Assembly (NCBI GenBank): GCA_902795525.1
Contig: CADBLN010000028.1
Coordinates: forward strand, 1-13,123
Length of the DNA stretch: 13,123 bases
Reading direction: 5' to 3'
Origin: an uncultured Erysipelotrichaceae bacterium
Lineage (GTDB): Bacteria > Bacillota_I > Bacilli_A > Erysipelotrichales > Erysipelotrichaceae
A program made the position numbers and the translations under genes. The notes below the pieces were generated by a model. It did not search any database, was not told where the DNA came from, and saw only the letters and a program-made list of their open reading frames with translations. Positions 6,700 through 13,123 of this stretch are shown here, one piece after another; position 1 is the first letter of the stretch, and every line of letters begins with the position of its first letter.

Positions 6700-8106
6700 C
6701 TAGTCTACCTGAACATTATCTAAATCAACATCTTTTGTCTCTTTAACTTTTAACATCATGATTACTAATGATATTGCCATTAAAGGCAAATATGCGACTG
6801 TCAAAACTACTGGAAGATTGAGTGAACCTGCAACCATTGTCACAACATTGTTATAAACCATGTTCAGACCTGTACCAACCATACCAACTAATTGCATTGA
6901 CCCAACAACAGATGCTCTGATTTCAGTAGGAGTTGATTCAGAGGTAATCACAAAGTAAATCATATCTGAAATTGACCATAATCCCGCAATAGAGATTCCA
7001 TAGGCAAAACCTGTTACATAAGGATTTAAAGGATAAATACAGCCATAGGCAAATACTGCCAATCCAAGTGCTGCCCATAGCCCTAAAATTAGAGCAGACT
7101 TTTTACGTCCTAATGAGTCAGTTAAAAAACCACCTATCATTGTGAAAATGCCATTAATGACAGGATAGAACATTAAAATGATGTTGGAAGCATCCACATT
7201 CATTACTCCATTTGCTACACCTGCTTGAATCATTGGTTGATACTTCCCTGTGTAACCTGTTGAAAATGCCATGATTAATGCCACAATCGCAATAGCTCTG
7301 GTTTGTTTATGGCTGAATATGTATTTAAACGCTCCCCAAACAGAAACACTGTTTTTATTCTCTTTTTCTTGAGCTTGTTTCACAGCCAGCTCTTTAGCTT
7401 TTCTTTCTTCTTCACTACTCTTTAAATAATCCAATCTCTTTTGAGTGAATACTGGTGTTTCCTTAACAAAGAATATTGCCGCAATACCAATCACAAAGGC
7501 CAGAATAATCGGAATAATGAAAACATTCCTCCAAGTACTTGGAATTGCATCATTCACAAAGAACTTAACAAATAATCCCAATAATGAAACGGAAATCAAT
7601 GCCAAACCTTTTGTAATTGAACAAAGTTTTGCTCTATGTTCCTTTGGTGCACATTCCATGATATAGATAACCTGCATGTCATTAGGTGTAAAGAAAGTAA
7701 GAATTACAGTACCTAAGATATAAATTGGAACACTTTTGGAAATGATACACACTAACATGCCAACACCCATTCCCAAAGTGTTAATAATCAAAAACAATCT
7801 TCGGCCATACTTATCAGCTAAAGATTTGTAGAATGGTGACACTAAATAAATTAGATAGGCTGCTGTTGTTACTAAGCCTAAAGTACCAGAAGCATTATTA
7901 TACTCATCACTACCAAAAGTGGTATTAAATAAATCACAGATAGTTTGAGTTTCAACAACACCTCTAACACTTGATGCCAGCTCGTCCACAATGTAAACGA
8001 CACTTAGCACAACAATAAGAATCAAAAAATAGTTTTTGTGCTTATGAAAAGCACTTGCAGCTTCAAGCTTCGCAATCTCTTTTTGCTCTCTTTGTCTTAA
8101 AGTCAT
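6700..8106 (-). CDS. MFS transporter, probable sugar or galactoside importer
   Basis: The 468-residue protein has the two six-helix halves of the major facilitator superfamily. The signature loop between helices 2 and 3 (SLADKYGRRLF, about 95-105) is repeated in the second half (GGFLTDSLGRKKSAL, about 325-339). PKEHRAK and PTEIRAS loops resemble the Pro-x-x-x-Arg elements of sugar and metabolite symporters. A lysine/glutamate-rich cytoplasmic loop (about 221-256) separates the halves, and the N-terminal tail (1-24) is charged. It is the first gene of a three-gene operon with a hydrolase and GH42, which suggests proton-coupled import of a galactose-containing saccharide; the substrate cannot be read from sequence. 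The start is supported by AAGGGG at 8122-8117. Confidence 0.87.
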   Translation of the reverse strand: MTLRQREQKEIAKLEAASAFHKHKNYFLILIVVLSVVYIVDELASSVRGVVETQTICDLFNTTFGSDEYNNASGTLGLVTTAAYLIYLVSPFYKSLADKYGRRLFLIINTLGMGVGMLVCIISKSVPIYILGTVILTFFTPNDMQVIYIMECAPKEHRAKLCSITKGLALISVSLLGLFVKFFVNDAIPSTWRNVFIIPIILAFVIGIAAIFFVKETPVFTQKRLDYLKSSEEERKAKELAVKQAQEKENKNSVSVWGAFKYIFSHKQTRAIAIVALIMAFSTGYTGKYQPMIQAGVANGVMNVDASNIILMFYPVINGIFTMIGGFLTDSLGRKKSALILGLWAALGLAVFAYGCIYPLNPYVTGFAYGISIAGLWSISDMIYFVITSESTPTEIRASVVGSMQLVGMVGTGLNMVYNNVVTMVAGSLNLPVVLTVAYLPLMAISLVIMMLKVKETKDVDLDNVQVD

Positions 8107-8163
8107 ATATTATGATCCCCTTGATTTTCACTTTTATTATATAATGAATCCGAGGGTTGGGAT
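8107..8163. promoter_or_regulatory. Divergent promoter region with a palindromic -10 (MFS operon / GH-D gene)
   Basis: Only 57 bp separate the two divergent starts. In the middle lies ATTATATAAT (8136-8145), a perfect palindrome that gives TATAAT on the plus strand (8140-8145) and on the minus strand (8141-8136). It is flanked by a ribosome binding site for each side (AAGGGG at 8122-8117, minus; GAGGG at 8152-8156, plus). No good -35 hexamer at normal spacing and no catabolite-repression (cre) site was recognised, so activity may need a regulator encoded elsewhere. Confidence 0.45.
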
Positions 8164-10149
8164 ATGACAAAATTAAACGAGAAAGCAATTGAACTGGTCA
8201 CAAAGCTGCCAAAGATTTCAAAGACAATTACTTATTCAAGAGTATCTTTTGATTTTTACCAGAATAATGCAATTATGTATAAACTGGATGGTAAGAATAT
8301 CAACTGGTTTTTTTCACTAGCAAAATCTGATAACGAAATTTTAGATACTAGATTTCTCAAAAGAAAAAAAATAACTCAAAGGATAAAGAATGACACTTGT
8401 TTTATTGATGTTGTTTATCAAAAGAATGACACTAAACTAATTCAACACTTTGAAATTTTAGAAGATAAAAACTACTTTATAAGTTATATTACCATCACTG
8501 GCTCAAAAACAAACTATCTTGTTCCTATGGATTTTGGTTATCCAGCAAGCATTTGTGATGAATTATTTTTATCCTTGAACGAAAAAATGATTTTAGTCCC
8601 ATACGATAACGACATGTGGGTCCATTACGAATCGACACCTCTTAGACCAGGAAGAACTAGTTATGATGTTACCGTTATACATGAAGACCAAAGCAATAAG
8701 GGATTGCTTATAGGAGCTTTAGACTTTGACACTTGGAAAAATGGGGTTAAGTGCAGCGGTTGGGATGCAAGATGCTTTTCAGCAATTAGTGGAATTGCAG
8801 ATGAATGCACTCACGATATTGTTAATCATGGTTACATTGAAGGCCCAGAAGTTAAATCTTCACGCTTTGTCTGCGGTTTTTACCAAGACAAGAAAGAGGC
8901 ACTGGAAGAATATGGAAAATTAACTGTTAATCCTAATGGCATTTACCACTGGAATCATGGTGTTCCTTTTGGATGGAATTCCTATTCTGCTTTAACTCTT
9001 TATACAAATATTAATCATTTCAAAAAAGCAGCAGAATTCATAAAACAAGAATTACCAAATTTTAAGTCTGAAGATGGTGTTACCTTTATCAATTTTGATG
9101 CTATATTTGGCATAAGCAAAACTCAAATCAAAAAAGCCATAAAGCAATTACATGCAAACAACCAAAAAGCAGGATGGTATATGAATCCTTTGTCTCATTT
9201 GGCTATTCAGGACTCAGTCCCTTTGAAGGGAAACACTAACAAACATCGTAAAGACATTCTTTTAAAGACAATGGATGGTTTAAATTATCCAACTATAGAT
9301 GGTAAATATCCAATTGACATTACCATCCCAGAAGCTGAAGAAGACTTCAGACTTGCACTTCGGGAGTTTGTTGAAATGGGCTTTGATTACTTAAAACTTG
9401 ATTTTTTATCCCATGGAGCAGTGGAAGGAAAAAGGCATAATCCTAACATTAAGACAGGCCGACAAGCATTAATGTATTTTTATAACATTGTTAAGGAAGA
9501 ACTGGACCCAAATAAGATAGGCAGGGAAATCTTCATTTCTTCATCAATTGACCCTCTGTTCCCTTGTGGCTATTCACATTCAAGAAGATGCAGTTGCGAT
9601 GCTTTTGGACATCGTGAGGATGTTGAATATATTTTGAACGCCTTGACATATTCATGGTGGACTAACAATTCAATATATCAATTCAATGATCCTGACCATA
9701 CCGTCTTATATAATTCTATGGTTGATGGTCGGGGAGCAACTTCTGAAAATGAGGCTAAATCAAGGTATAATGCTTCTGTCATTAGTGGAACAGTGATGTT
9801 ATTATCTGACAACTTTGGTATTGATGGTGATCAACAAATAATAAACCATTCCATCCAGAGAGCTAAAAAATTTGCCAATAATGAGGAATTAAACAAACTG
9901 GCAAGAAGGAACGTGGCTTTCAAACCACTCACAATAAGTGAAACTTCAAATGTTTACTATTCAGATAATTATGTGGCAGTGTTTAATTTTGATAATGCTA
10001 CCAAAGAGTTTGTGATTAATCCAAAAGAAATAGGATTTAAGAACATTGGCAAACTAATAAATCTAAATGATTCAACCACAATGGATTACAATGGCATCAT
10101 TAAGATTAAGCTAGAAGCTTATGATTCAGCAATATTCAAAACAAAATAA
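8164..10149 (+). CDS. Clan GH-D glycoside hydrolase, alpha-galactosidase-like (GH27/GH36 relative)
   Basis: The 661-residue protein has an N-terminal beta-sandwich (about 20-250), a TIM barrel (about 265-570) and a short C-terminal beta domain (about 590-661). Barrel motifs follow the alpha-galactosidase clan. FDYLKLDF places the nucleophile at Asp413 (K-x-D pattern). SRRCSCDAFG offers Asp479 as acid/base after the paired arginines 474-475. QFNDPDH (506-512) matches the NDPD strand-end motif of GH27. It probably acts on alpha-linked galactose or a related sugar in the cytoplasm (no signal peptide). It is the only plus-strand gene in this block, transcribed away from the MFS-hydrolase-GH42 operon, and has GAGGG seven bases before its ATG. 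Overall identity to well-studied GH36 enzymes looks low, so family and substrate are uncertain; a raffinose-synthase-like or alpha-N-acetylgalactosaminidase activity is possible. Confidence 0.78.
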   Translation: MTKLNEKAIELVTKLPKISKTITYSRVSFDFYQNNAIMYKLDGKNINWFFSLAKSDNEILDTRFLKRKKITQRIKNDTCFIDVVYQKNDTKLIQHFEILEDKNYFISYITITGSKTNYLVPMDFGYPASICDELFLSLNEKMILVPYDNDMWVHYESTPLRPGRTSYDVTVIHEDQSNKGLLIGALDFDTWKNGVKCSGWDARCFSAISGIADECTHDIVNHGYIEGPEVKSSRFVCGFYQDKKEALEEYGKLTVNPNGIYHWNHGVPFGWNSYSALTLYTNINHFKKAAEFIKQELPNFKSEDGVTFINFDAIFGISKTQIKKAIKQLHANNQKAGWYMNPLSHLAIQDSVPLKGNTNKHRKDILLKTMDGLNYPTIDGKYPIDITIPEAEEDFRLALREFVEMGFDYLKLDFLSHGAVEGKRHNPNIKTGRQALMYFYNIVKEELDPNKIGREIFISSSIDPLFPCGYSHSRRCSCDAFGHREDVEYILNALTYSWWTNNSIYQFNDPDHTVLYNSMVDGRGATSENEAKSRYNASVISGTVMLLSDNFGIDGDQQIINHSIQRAKKFANNEELNKLARRNVAFKPLTISETSNVYYSDNYVAVFNFDNATKEFVINPKEIGFKNIGKLINLNDSTTMDYNGIIKIKLEAYDSAIFKTK

Positions 10150-10176
10150 CCTGTTGGATTTAACCAACAGGTTATT
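10145..10176. terminator. Bidirectional terminator between convergent genes
   Basis: A perfect 13-bp inverted repeat, AATAACCTGTTGG (10145-10157) and CCAACAGGTTATT (10164-10176), has a six-base loop. It contains the stop codon of the GH-D gene and abuts the stop codon of the converging minus-strand gene. The minus-strand exit is T-rich (TTATTTTGTTTTG), a good terminator; the plus-strand exit is weaker. Confidence 0.82.
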
Positions 10177-11265
10177 CTATAGACCTAGACCTTTTGCTAT
10201 TGTAACAATGAAGTCTTGAACATTAGTGACAATTCCTTTTGATGACATAGATCCCCTATCTATCAGTTTGTTAATGGTGAATTCCGATATATCTACACAA
10301 TAGAAATATACTGGTCTAATACTGCCATCACTTAGAGTTCTATACATTGGTGTCATATTACCAGTTGCAATGCTATGCAAAGTGGTTGCCATACAAATAA
10401 CAGTAGTTGCTTTTCTAACATGACTTCTCATTGCATCTTGGGCCTCATAAGCATTTGCGTACACTGGAGGCAATGGACCATCGTCTCTGATTGAACCAGC
10501 TAACACATAAGGAACATTATTCTTTTCCAACGAATATATAATGCCATCGTCAATATTTTCTTCTTCAATGAATTTTTTGATTGACCCATGGAACCTAACT
10601 TTATTAATTGTATCTATATGGTTGTAATGACCAATTGGTTGGTTTTCTTGAGTATAAATATGCTGACCCAATGCCGTTTCTAAATAAGCACCTTCCAAAT
10701 CATGAGTAGCAAGGGCGTTCCCCGCCAGCAATGCATCAACATATCCATTGTTGATTATTTTTGAAAATGCTTCCCGTGCATCTTTATCAAAAGAAAACGC
10801 TGGTCCTAAAACCCAAACAACATAACCGTGTTCTTTCTCATATTTAAGTAATTCAATTAATTCATCATAATCTTTGGAAAAAGCGGTCTCCCTGCTTCTG
10901 CTGTTTCTAAAAAGGAAATTATCCAGTTGTTTTTTATCCTCTTCAAAAGCACCAAAATGCACATATATGCCTTCTTCACAATCTTCAGTTCTTCCACAAA
11001 CAACTAAATCATCCTTTTTTAAATTCCTAAATTCTTTAACTAGTATTTCCTGCCCATCAAAAACAGGAACACAGTCCATGCGGGACTCTTTTGCCAGGTA
11101 CCATTCACCATTGATTTTAAAATATTCAGGAAAGATACTTGTTGCATGATAATCATCTGGTGCAACCCCATCAAACGGAGCTTTTAACAATTGACAATCT
11201 GGTGAATTTAGAAACTTCTCCTGAGTAAAATCAGGTGAAATGAATTGAGCTAATTTAAATGACAT
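10177..11265 (-). CDS. LOR/SDH-domain protein, ornithine cyclodeaminase-like (TIGR00300 family)
   Basis: The 362-residue product matches the LOR/SDH domain found in archaeal-type ornithine cyclodeaminases and at the C-terminus of cyanobacterial AgrE/ArgZ. These are NAD-dependent enzymes that convert ornithine to proline and ammonia. Diagnostic stretches are WVLGPA (151-156), LLAGNALATHDLEGA (179-193), YVLAGSIRDDGPLPP (253-267), EAQDAMR (274-280), TTLHSIATGNMTP (294-306) and VDISEFTINKLIDRGS (324-339). The AgrE guanidine-hydrolase domain is absent. The ATG at 11265 is preferred: AGAGAGGT lies six bases upstream, and it starts just after the plsY stop codon. An in-frame TTG two codons earlier is less likely. 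It shares an operon with plsY, with no arginine or proline genes nearby, so its pathway role is unproven. Confidence 0.8.
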   Translation of the reverse strand: MSFKLAQFISPDFTQEKFLNSPDCQLLKAPFDGVAPDDYHATSIFPEYFKINGEWYLAKESRMDCVPVFDGQEILVKEFRNLKKDDLVVCGRTEDCEEGIYVHFGAFEEDKKQLDNFLFRNSRSRETAFSKDYDELIELLKYEKEHGYVVWVLGPAFSFDKDAREAFSKIINNGYVDALLAGNALATHDLEGAYLETALGQHIYTQENQPIGHYNHIDTINKVRFHGSIKKFIEEENIDDGIIYSLEKNNVPYVLAGSIRDDGPLPPVYANAYEAQDAMRSHVRKATTVICMATTLHSIATGNMTPMYRTLSDGSIRPVYFYCVDISEFTINKLIDRGSMSSKGIVTNVQDFIVTIAKGLGL

Positions 11266-11267
11266 AA

Positions 11268-11858
11268 TCAACCTCTCTTTCTAAGACCAATCTCTTCATG
11301 ATTAAGAATTCGCACAATATTTATTCTATGCTTAAATATGATAATTAGAGAAACAACAAGTAATATCACTATGTTGACAGTGCTTTCTTTCATTACCAAG
11401 TAATAAATAGCAACAATTATTGTTGTGGAAATGGTGGCCAATGCAATGTAATTAGAGACAAGTGTTACAACCACGCCATATAAAATCATCGCTAAAGCAA
11501 GCTTCCAGTTTATTGCTAGTAGAAAGCCAATATAACAAGCATAGCCCTTGCCACCCTTAAAGTTCATATAGAAGGGAAAGATGTGCCCAATGATGGCACA
11601 AGCTCCAGCCACAAATGGAATAACGTCATTTGCTGGATATAAATTCTTACATATTAAAACCGCAAGAAAGGCCTTTAAGGTATCAATGACAGCAGTCATT
11701 ACACCAGCCTTCCAACCTAAGTTAATTTTCACATTGGAAGCACCAGCATTTCCACTGCCTCTATCCCTAATGTCAAAGCCCTTACTTTTGCTTAAAAAAT
11801 AAGCTGTGTTTAAACAACCTAAACAATAGCCAATAATAGAACAAATTAAATATTCCAT
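11268..11858 (-). CDS. plsY: Glycerol-3-phosphate acyltransferase PlsY
   Basis: This 196-residue membrane enzyme transfers an acyl group from acyl phosphate to glycerol-3-phosphate, the first step of phospholipid synthesis in most Gram-positive bacteria. Its hydrophobic helices are interrupted by the three PlsY loops: GSGNAGASN (34-42), GHIFPFYMNFKGGKG (91-105) and HRINIVRILNHEE (177-189). The loops are slightly divergent: Ser replaces the usual Thr in GATN, and the last loop lacks the common HRENIKR spelling and the Gly before its glutamate. It could be a second, specialised copy. No Shine-Dalgarno precedes the ATG; TATACT at 11872-11867 lies so close that the transcript may be nearly leaderless. 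The LOR/SDH gene follows immediately. Confidence 0.88.
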   Translation of the reverse strand: MEYLICSIIGYCLGCLNTAYFLSKSKGFDIRDRGSGNAGASNVKINLGWKAGVMTAVIDTLKAFLAVLICKNLYPANDVIPFVAGACAIIGHIFPFYMNFKGGKGYACYIGFLLAINWKLALAMILYGVVVTLVSNYIALATISTTIIVAIYYLVMKESTVNIVILLVVSLIIIFKHRINIVRILNHEEIGLRKRG

Positions 11859-11866
11859 ACATTTAT

Positions 11867-11872
11867 AGTATA
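11867..11872 (-). promoter_or_regulatory. Candidate -10 hexamer of plsY
   Basis: TATACT on the minus strand ends eight bases before the plsY ATG, so transcription would begin at or within a few bases of the start codon. No recognisable -35 lies 16-18 bp upstream. The site also follows the terminator of the preceding gene, so plsY needs a promoter here. Tentative. Confidence 0.3.
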
Positions 11873-11896
11873 TTACAGAATTAGACTTATTCTACT

Positions 11897-11918
11897 AAAA
11901 AATGCTGTTTAACAGCAT
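11897..11918 (-). terminator. Rho-independent terminator after the flavodoxin pair
   Basis: On the minus strand, ATGCTGT and ACAGCAT (11918-11912 and 11908-11902) form a seven-pair stem with a three-base loop, followed directly by six T (11902-11897). It starts two bases after the stop codon of the chimeric NTF2-like gene and closes the flavodoxin transcription unit before plsY. Confidence 0.78.
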
Positions 11919-11919
11919 C

Positions 11920-12252
11920 TTATTTTTTAGATATGTACTTCCATTCCCCATCAACTTTTTGAAACCAACTCTTTACATTCATGGGAAATGTTCCTGTAGC
12001 TCCATAAGCGGTAGCAGTTAAATAGGCCCTACATTTTATACATGAGTATTCACCTTCAATTGTCACTTCAACATCTTTTAGTTCAGTATGTTTATAATCC
12101 AATCTTCCCATTTCAATATCTTTTAAGTATTGCGCCTTGCTTTGGACTGTTCCACTCATATGGACAAATTGAGCATCAATCGGTTGTAACATAAATGTTC
12201 CTATGCCTACTACTGGACACTCCAGTTTATTATTTAATTTAATTTTTTCCAT
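11920..12252 (-). CDS. Chimeric small protein: aldo/keto reductase N-terminus joined to an NTF2/SnoaL-like domain
   Basis: The 110-residue product has two parts of different origin. Residues 1-24 (MEKIKLNNKLECPVVGIGTF, then MLQP) are the beta-hairpin start of aldo/keto reductases. From about residue 26 the chain is an NTF2/SnoaL (DUF4440-like) domain: FVHMSGTVQSKAQYLKDI (29-46), VEVTIEGEYSCIKCRAYLTA (61-80) and WFQKVDGEWKYISK (96-109). The reductase barrel and the first long helix of the NTF2 cone are both missing, as if an in-frame deletion had fused two neighbouring genes. The reading frame is open, with a strong AAGGAGTG ribosome binding site 5' of the ATG, and lies 11 bp after the flavodoxin gene. 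It has no reductase active site (no Asp-Tyr-Lys-His tetrad). Whether the remaining half-domain folds is unknown. Confidence 0.75.
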   Translation of the reverse strand: MEKIKLNNKLECPVVGIGTFMLQPIDAQFVHMSGTVQSKAQYLKDIEMGRLDYKHTELKDVEVTIEGEYSCIKCRAYLTATAYGATGTFPMNVKSWFQKVDGEWKYISKK

Positions 12253-12263
12253 AATTACACTCC

Positions 12264-12776
12264 TTACATATTCTCATTAATCCAGTCAACAACTGCTTGT
12301 TCACTTTTGTTGGCGTTAGCGCCTCTAATTGCTAAACCTTTAACAAATTCAGCTCCATTAATATATTTCTTTAAATCACTTTCACTATGACCCATGCCAC
12401 TTCCTTCATGAGTCATGATAGGGAATATCTTTTTACCCTCAAAATCCAAACCCTCAATAGCGCTAAAAATCGCCATTGGATATGTGCCCCACCAACAAGG
12501 ACCAGCTATAAACACATTGTCATATTTAGAAATATCACTTAAGTATTCTTTCAGTTTTGGTCTTTCATCATTATCAAGTTCCTTTTGGGCTTCTCTAATA
12601 CAATCCATATAGCTTTTTGAGTATTGTTTTTCTGTATCTACCTTAAATACATCTGCACCAAAATTTTTCTGAATGAACTCAACCACATACTCTGTATTTC
12701 CCTTTTCAATATTTTTTATTCCGCCACTTACATAGTTTTCACCACTGCGTGAATAATAAATAACCAAATTATTCAT
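12264..12776 (-). CDS. Flavodoxin family protein
   Basis: The 170-residue protein is a flavodoxin-like FMN carrier or flavoprotein reductase. MNNLVIYYSRSGENY contains the FMN-phosphate loop (residues 9-14, SRSGEN). AGPCWWGTYPMAIFSAIEG (91-109) and MTHEGSGMGHSESDLKKYI (121-139) are the two other loops that hold the isoalloxazine ring in the Flavodoxin_4-type group. The start at 12776 is fixed by AGGAGG (12790-12785) eight bases upstream; a longer frame to 12896 would run through the promoter region and into the divergent LysR gene. It is the first gene of a pair with the chimeric NTF2-like gene and faces away from the LysR regulator, a common arrangement for flavodoxin/aldo-keto reductase clusters that respond to redox or electrophile stress. 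Confidence 0.88.
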   Translation of the reverse strand: MNNLVIYYSRSGENYVSGGIKNIEKGNTEYVVEFIQKNFGADVFKVDTEKQYSKSYMDCIREAQKELDNDERPKLKEYLSDISKYDNVFIAGPCWWGTYPMAIFSAIEGLDFEGKKIFPIMTHEGSGMGHSESDLKKYINGAEFVKGLAIRGANANKSEQAVVDWINENM

Positions 12777-12840
12777 AAATACATACCTCCTACATTTATA
12801 TTTTAAATCTTGCATATTTAGTTTTCTAATTGAGGTAATT
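12777..12840. promoter_or_regulatory. LysR/flavodoxin divergent control region
   Basis: The 64-bp spacer holds ribosome binding sites for both genes (AGGAGG at 12790-12785, minus; GAGG at 12832-12835, plus). For the flavodoxin, TAAAAT (12805-12800, minus) is a possible -10. Two inverted repeats could be LysR boxes: TTAG-TTTT-CTAA (12818-12829), which with the preceding T fits T-N11-A, and TAAAT-N7-ATTTA (12804-12820). The first would lie at the -35 position of the flavodoxin promoter. All are candidates from pattern only. Confidence 0.4.
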
Positions 12841-13123
12841 ATGAACACAAAACAAATTGAATATATCCTTGAGCTTTCAAAAACCAAAAATTTCAATAGA
12901 GCAGCAGAGAATTGCTTCGTTTCTCAACCTACTATGACCTATCAAATTAATCTTGTTGAAGAAGAAATAGGTTTTAGAATTTTTGACCGTTCTGGTAAAG
13001 GTGCTGCCATCACCCCAGCTGGTGAACAATTTATCACAACCTTAAGAGATGTCCACTTCCAATTAAAAAGAGCTATCGAACAAGGCCAAAATTTTTCAAG
13101 AAAATATCGCGATGATATTAGAA
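12841..13123 (+). CDS. LysR family transcriptional regulator, 5' part (runs off the window)
   Basis: The first 94 codons of an open frame continue past the end of the window. They encode a LysR-type winged helix-turn-helix: MNTKQIEYILELSKTKNFNR, then AAENCFVSQPTMTYQINLVE (recognition helix) and IFDRSGKGAAITPAGEQF (wing, about residues 54-71), followed by the start of the linker helix (about 72-94). The effector-binding domain lies outside, so the inducer is unknown. The start has GAGGT five bases upstream. It is divergent from the flavodoxin gene with 64 bp between, which strongly suggests that it controls that pair, as LysR regulators usually act on the adjacent divergent unit. Confidence 0.9.
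   Translation, partial: MNTKQIEYILELSKTKNFNRAAENCFVSQPTMTYQINLVEEEIGFRIFDRSGKGAAITPAGEQFITTLRDVHFQLKRAIEQGQNFSRKYRDDIR

Noticed and set aside
8107..8163. Catabolite repression (cre) site in the divergent sugar promoter
   Set aside because: No sequence close to the TGWNANCGNTNWCA consensus was found in the 57-bp spacer.
11266..11271. TTG start for the LOR/SDH gene at 11271
   Set aside because: The ATG at 11265 has ideal spacing from AGAGAGGT and does not need a rare start codon.
12777..12896. Longer flavodoxin reading frame starting at 12896
   Set aside because: It would cross the divergent control region and overlap the LysR gene; AGGAGG sits correctly ahead of the ATG at 12776, and flavodoxins begin at MNNLVIYYSRSG.

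Overview
The window is AT-rich (by eye about one third G+C), uses the standard code (TGG for Trp, TGA as stop) and has strong AGGAGG-type ribosome binding sites. Genes are tightly packed, several with overlapping or abutting ends. Together with the gene families present, this suggests a low-GC member of the Bacillota, perhaps a gut-associated Erysipelotrichia-like or related lineage. That placement is inference, because there is no rRNA or marker gene here. No tRNA, rRNA, CRISPR array or complete insertion sequence was recognised.

Layout. (1) Bases 1-47 are GC-rich and carry a hairpin with a bulged T. It looks like the end of an IS200/IS605-type element that cuts off the 3' part of a GNAT acetyltransferase gene. 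(2) Bases 46-3923, minus strand, form one five-gene operon: exonuclease III, a DUF402 protein, DNA polymerase IV, a CcdA-thioredoxin fusion and the broken GNAT gene. It combines DNA repair with thiol redox. (3) Bases 3996-8106, minus strand, form a three-gene operon: MFS transporter, membrane-anchored alpha/beta hydrolase and GH42 beta-galactosidase, closed by a hairpin terminator. Divergent from it, 8164-10149 on the plus strand encodes a clan GH-D glycosidase resembling alpha-galactosidases. The two transcription units face away from a 57-bp spacer with a palindromic -10 region. This looks like a small galactoside-use locus. (4) Bases 10177-11858, minus strand: PlsY and a stand-alone LOR/SDH-type ornithine cyclodeaminase-like enzyme, overlapping by a few bases at most. 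(5) Bases 11920-12776, minus strand: a flavodoxin followed by a small chimeric gene whose start is an aldo/keto reductase N-terminus and whose remainder is an NTF2/SnoaL-like domain. A LysR regulator (12841 to the window end) is divergent from this pair and is probably its regulator.

Working model (inference). The transporter at 6700-8106 imports a galactose-containing oligosaccharide. The GH42 and GH-D enzymes cleave beta- and alpha-linked galactose in the cytoplasm, and the hydrolase may remove an ester substituent. The repair operon would handle oxidised or abasic DNA (ExoIII, Pol IV) together with extracytoplasmic thiol reduction (CcdA-thioredoxin). The most unusual items are the chimeric aldo/keto reductase-NTF2 gene, the IS-type end inside the GNAT gene, and the divergent galactosidase locus with its unassigned GH-D enzyme. 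No clear defence or other wholly new multi-gene system is visible.
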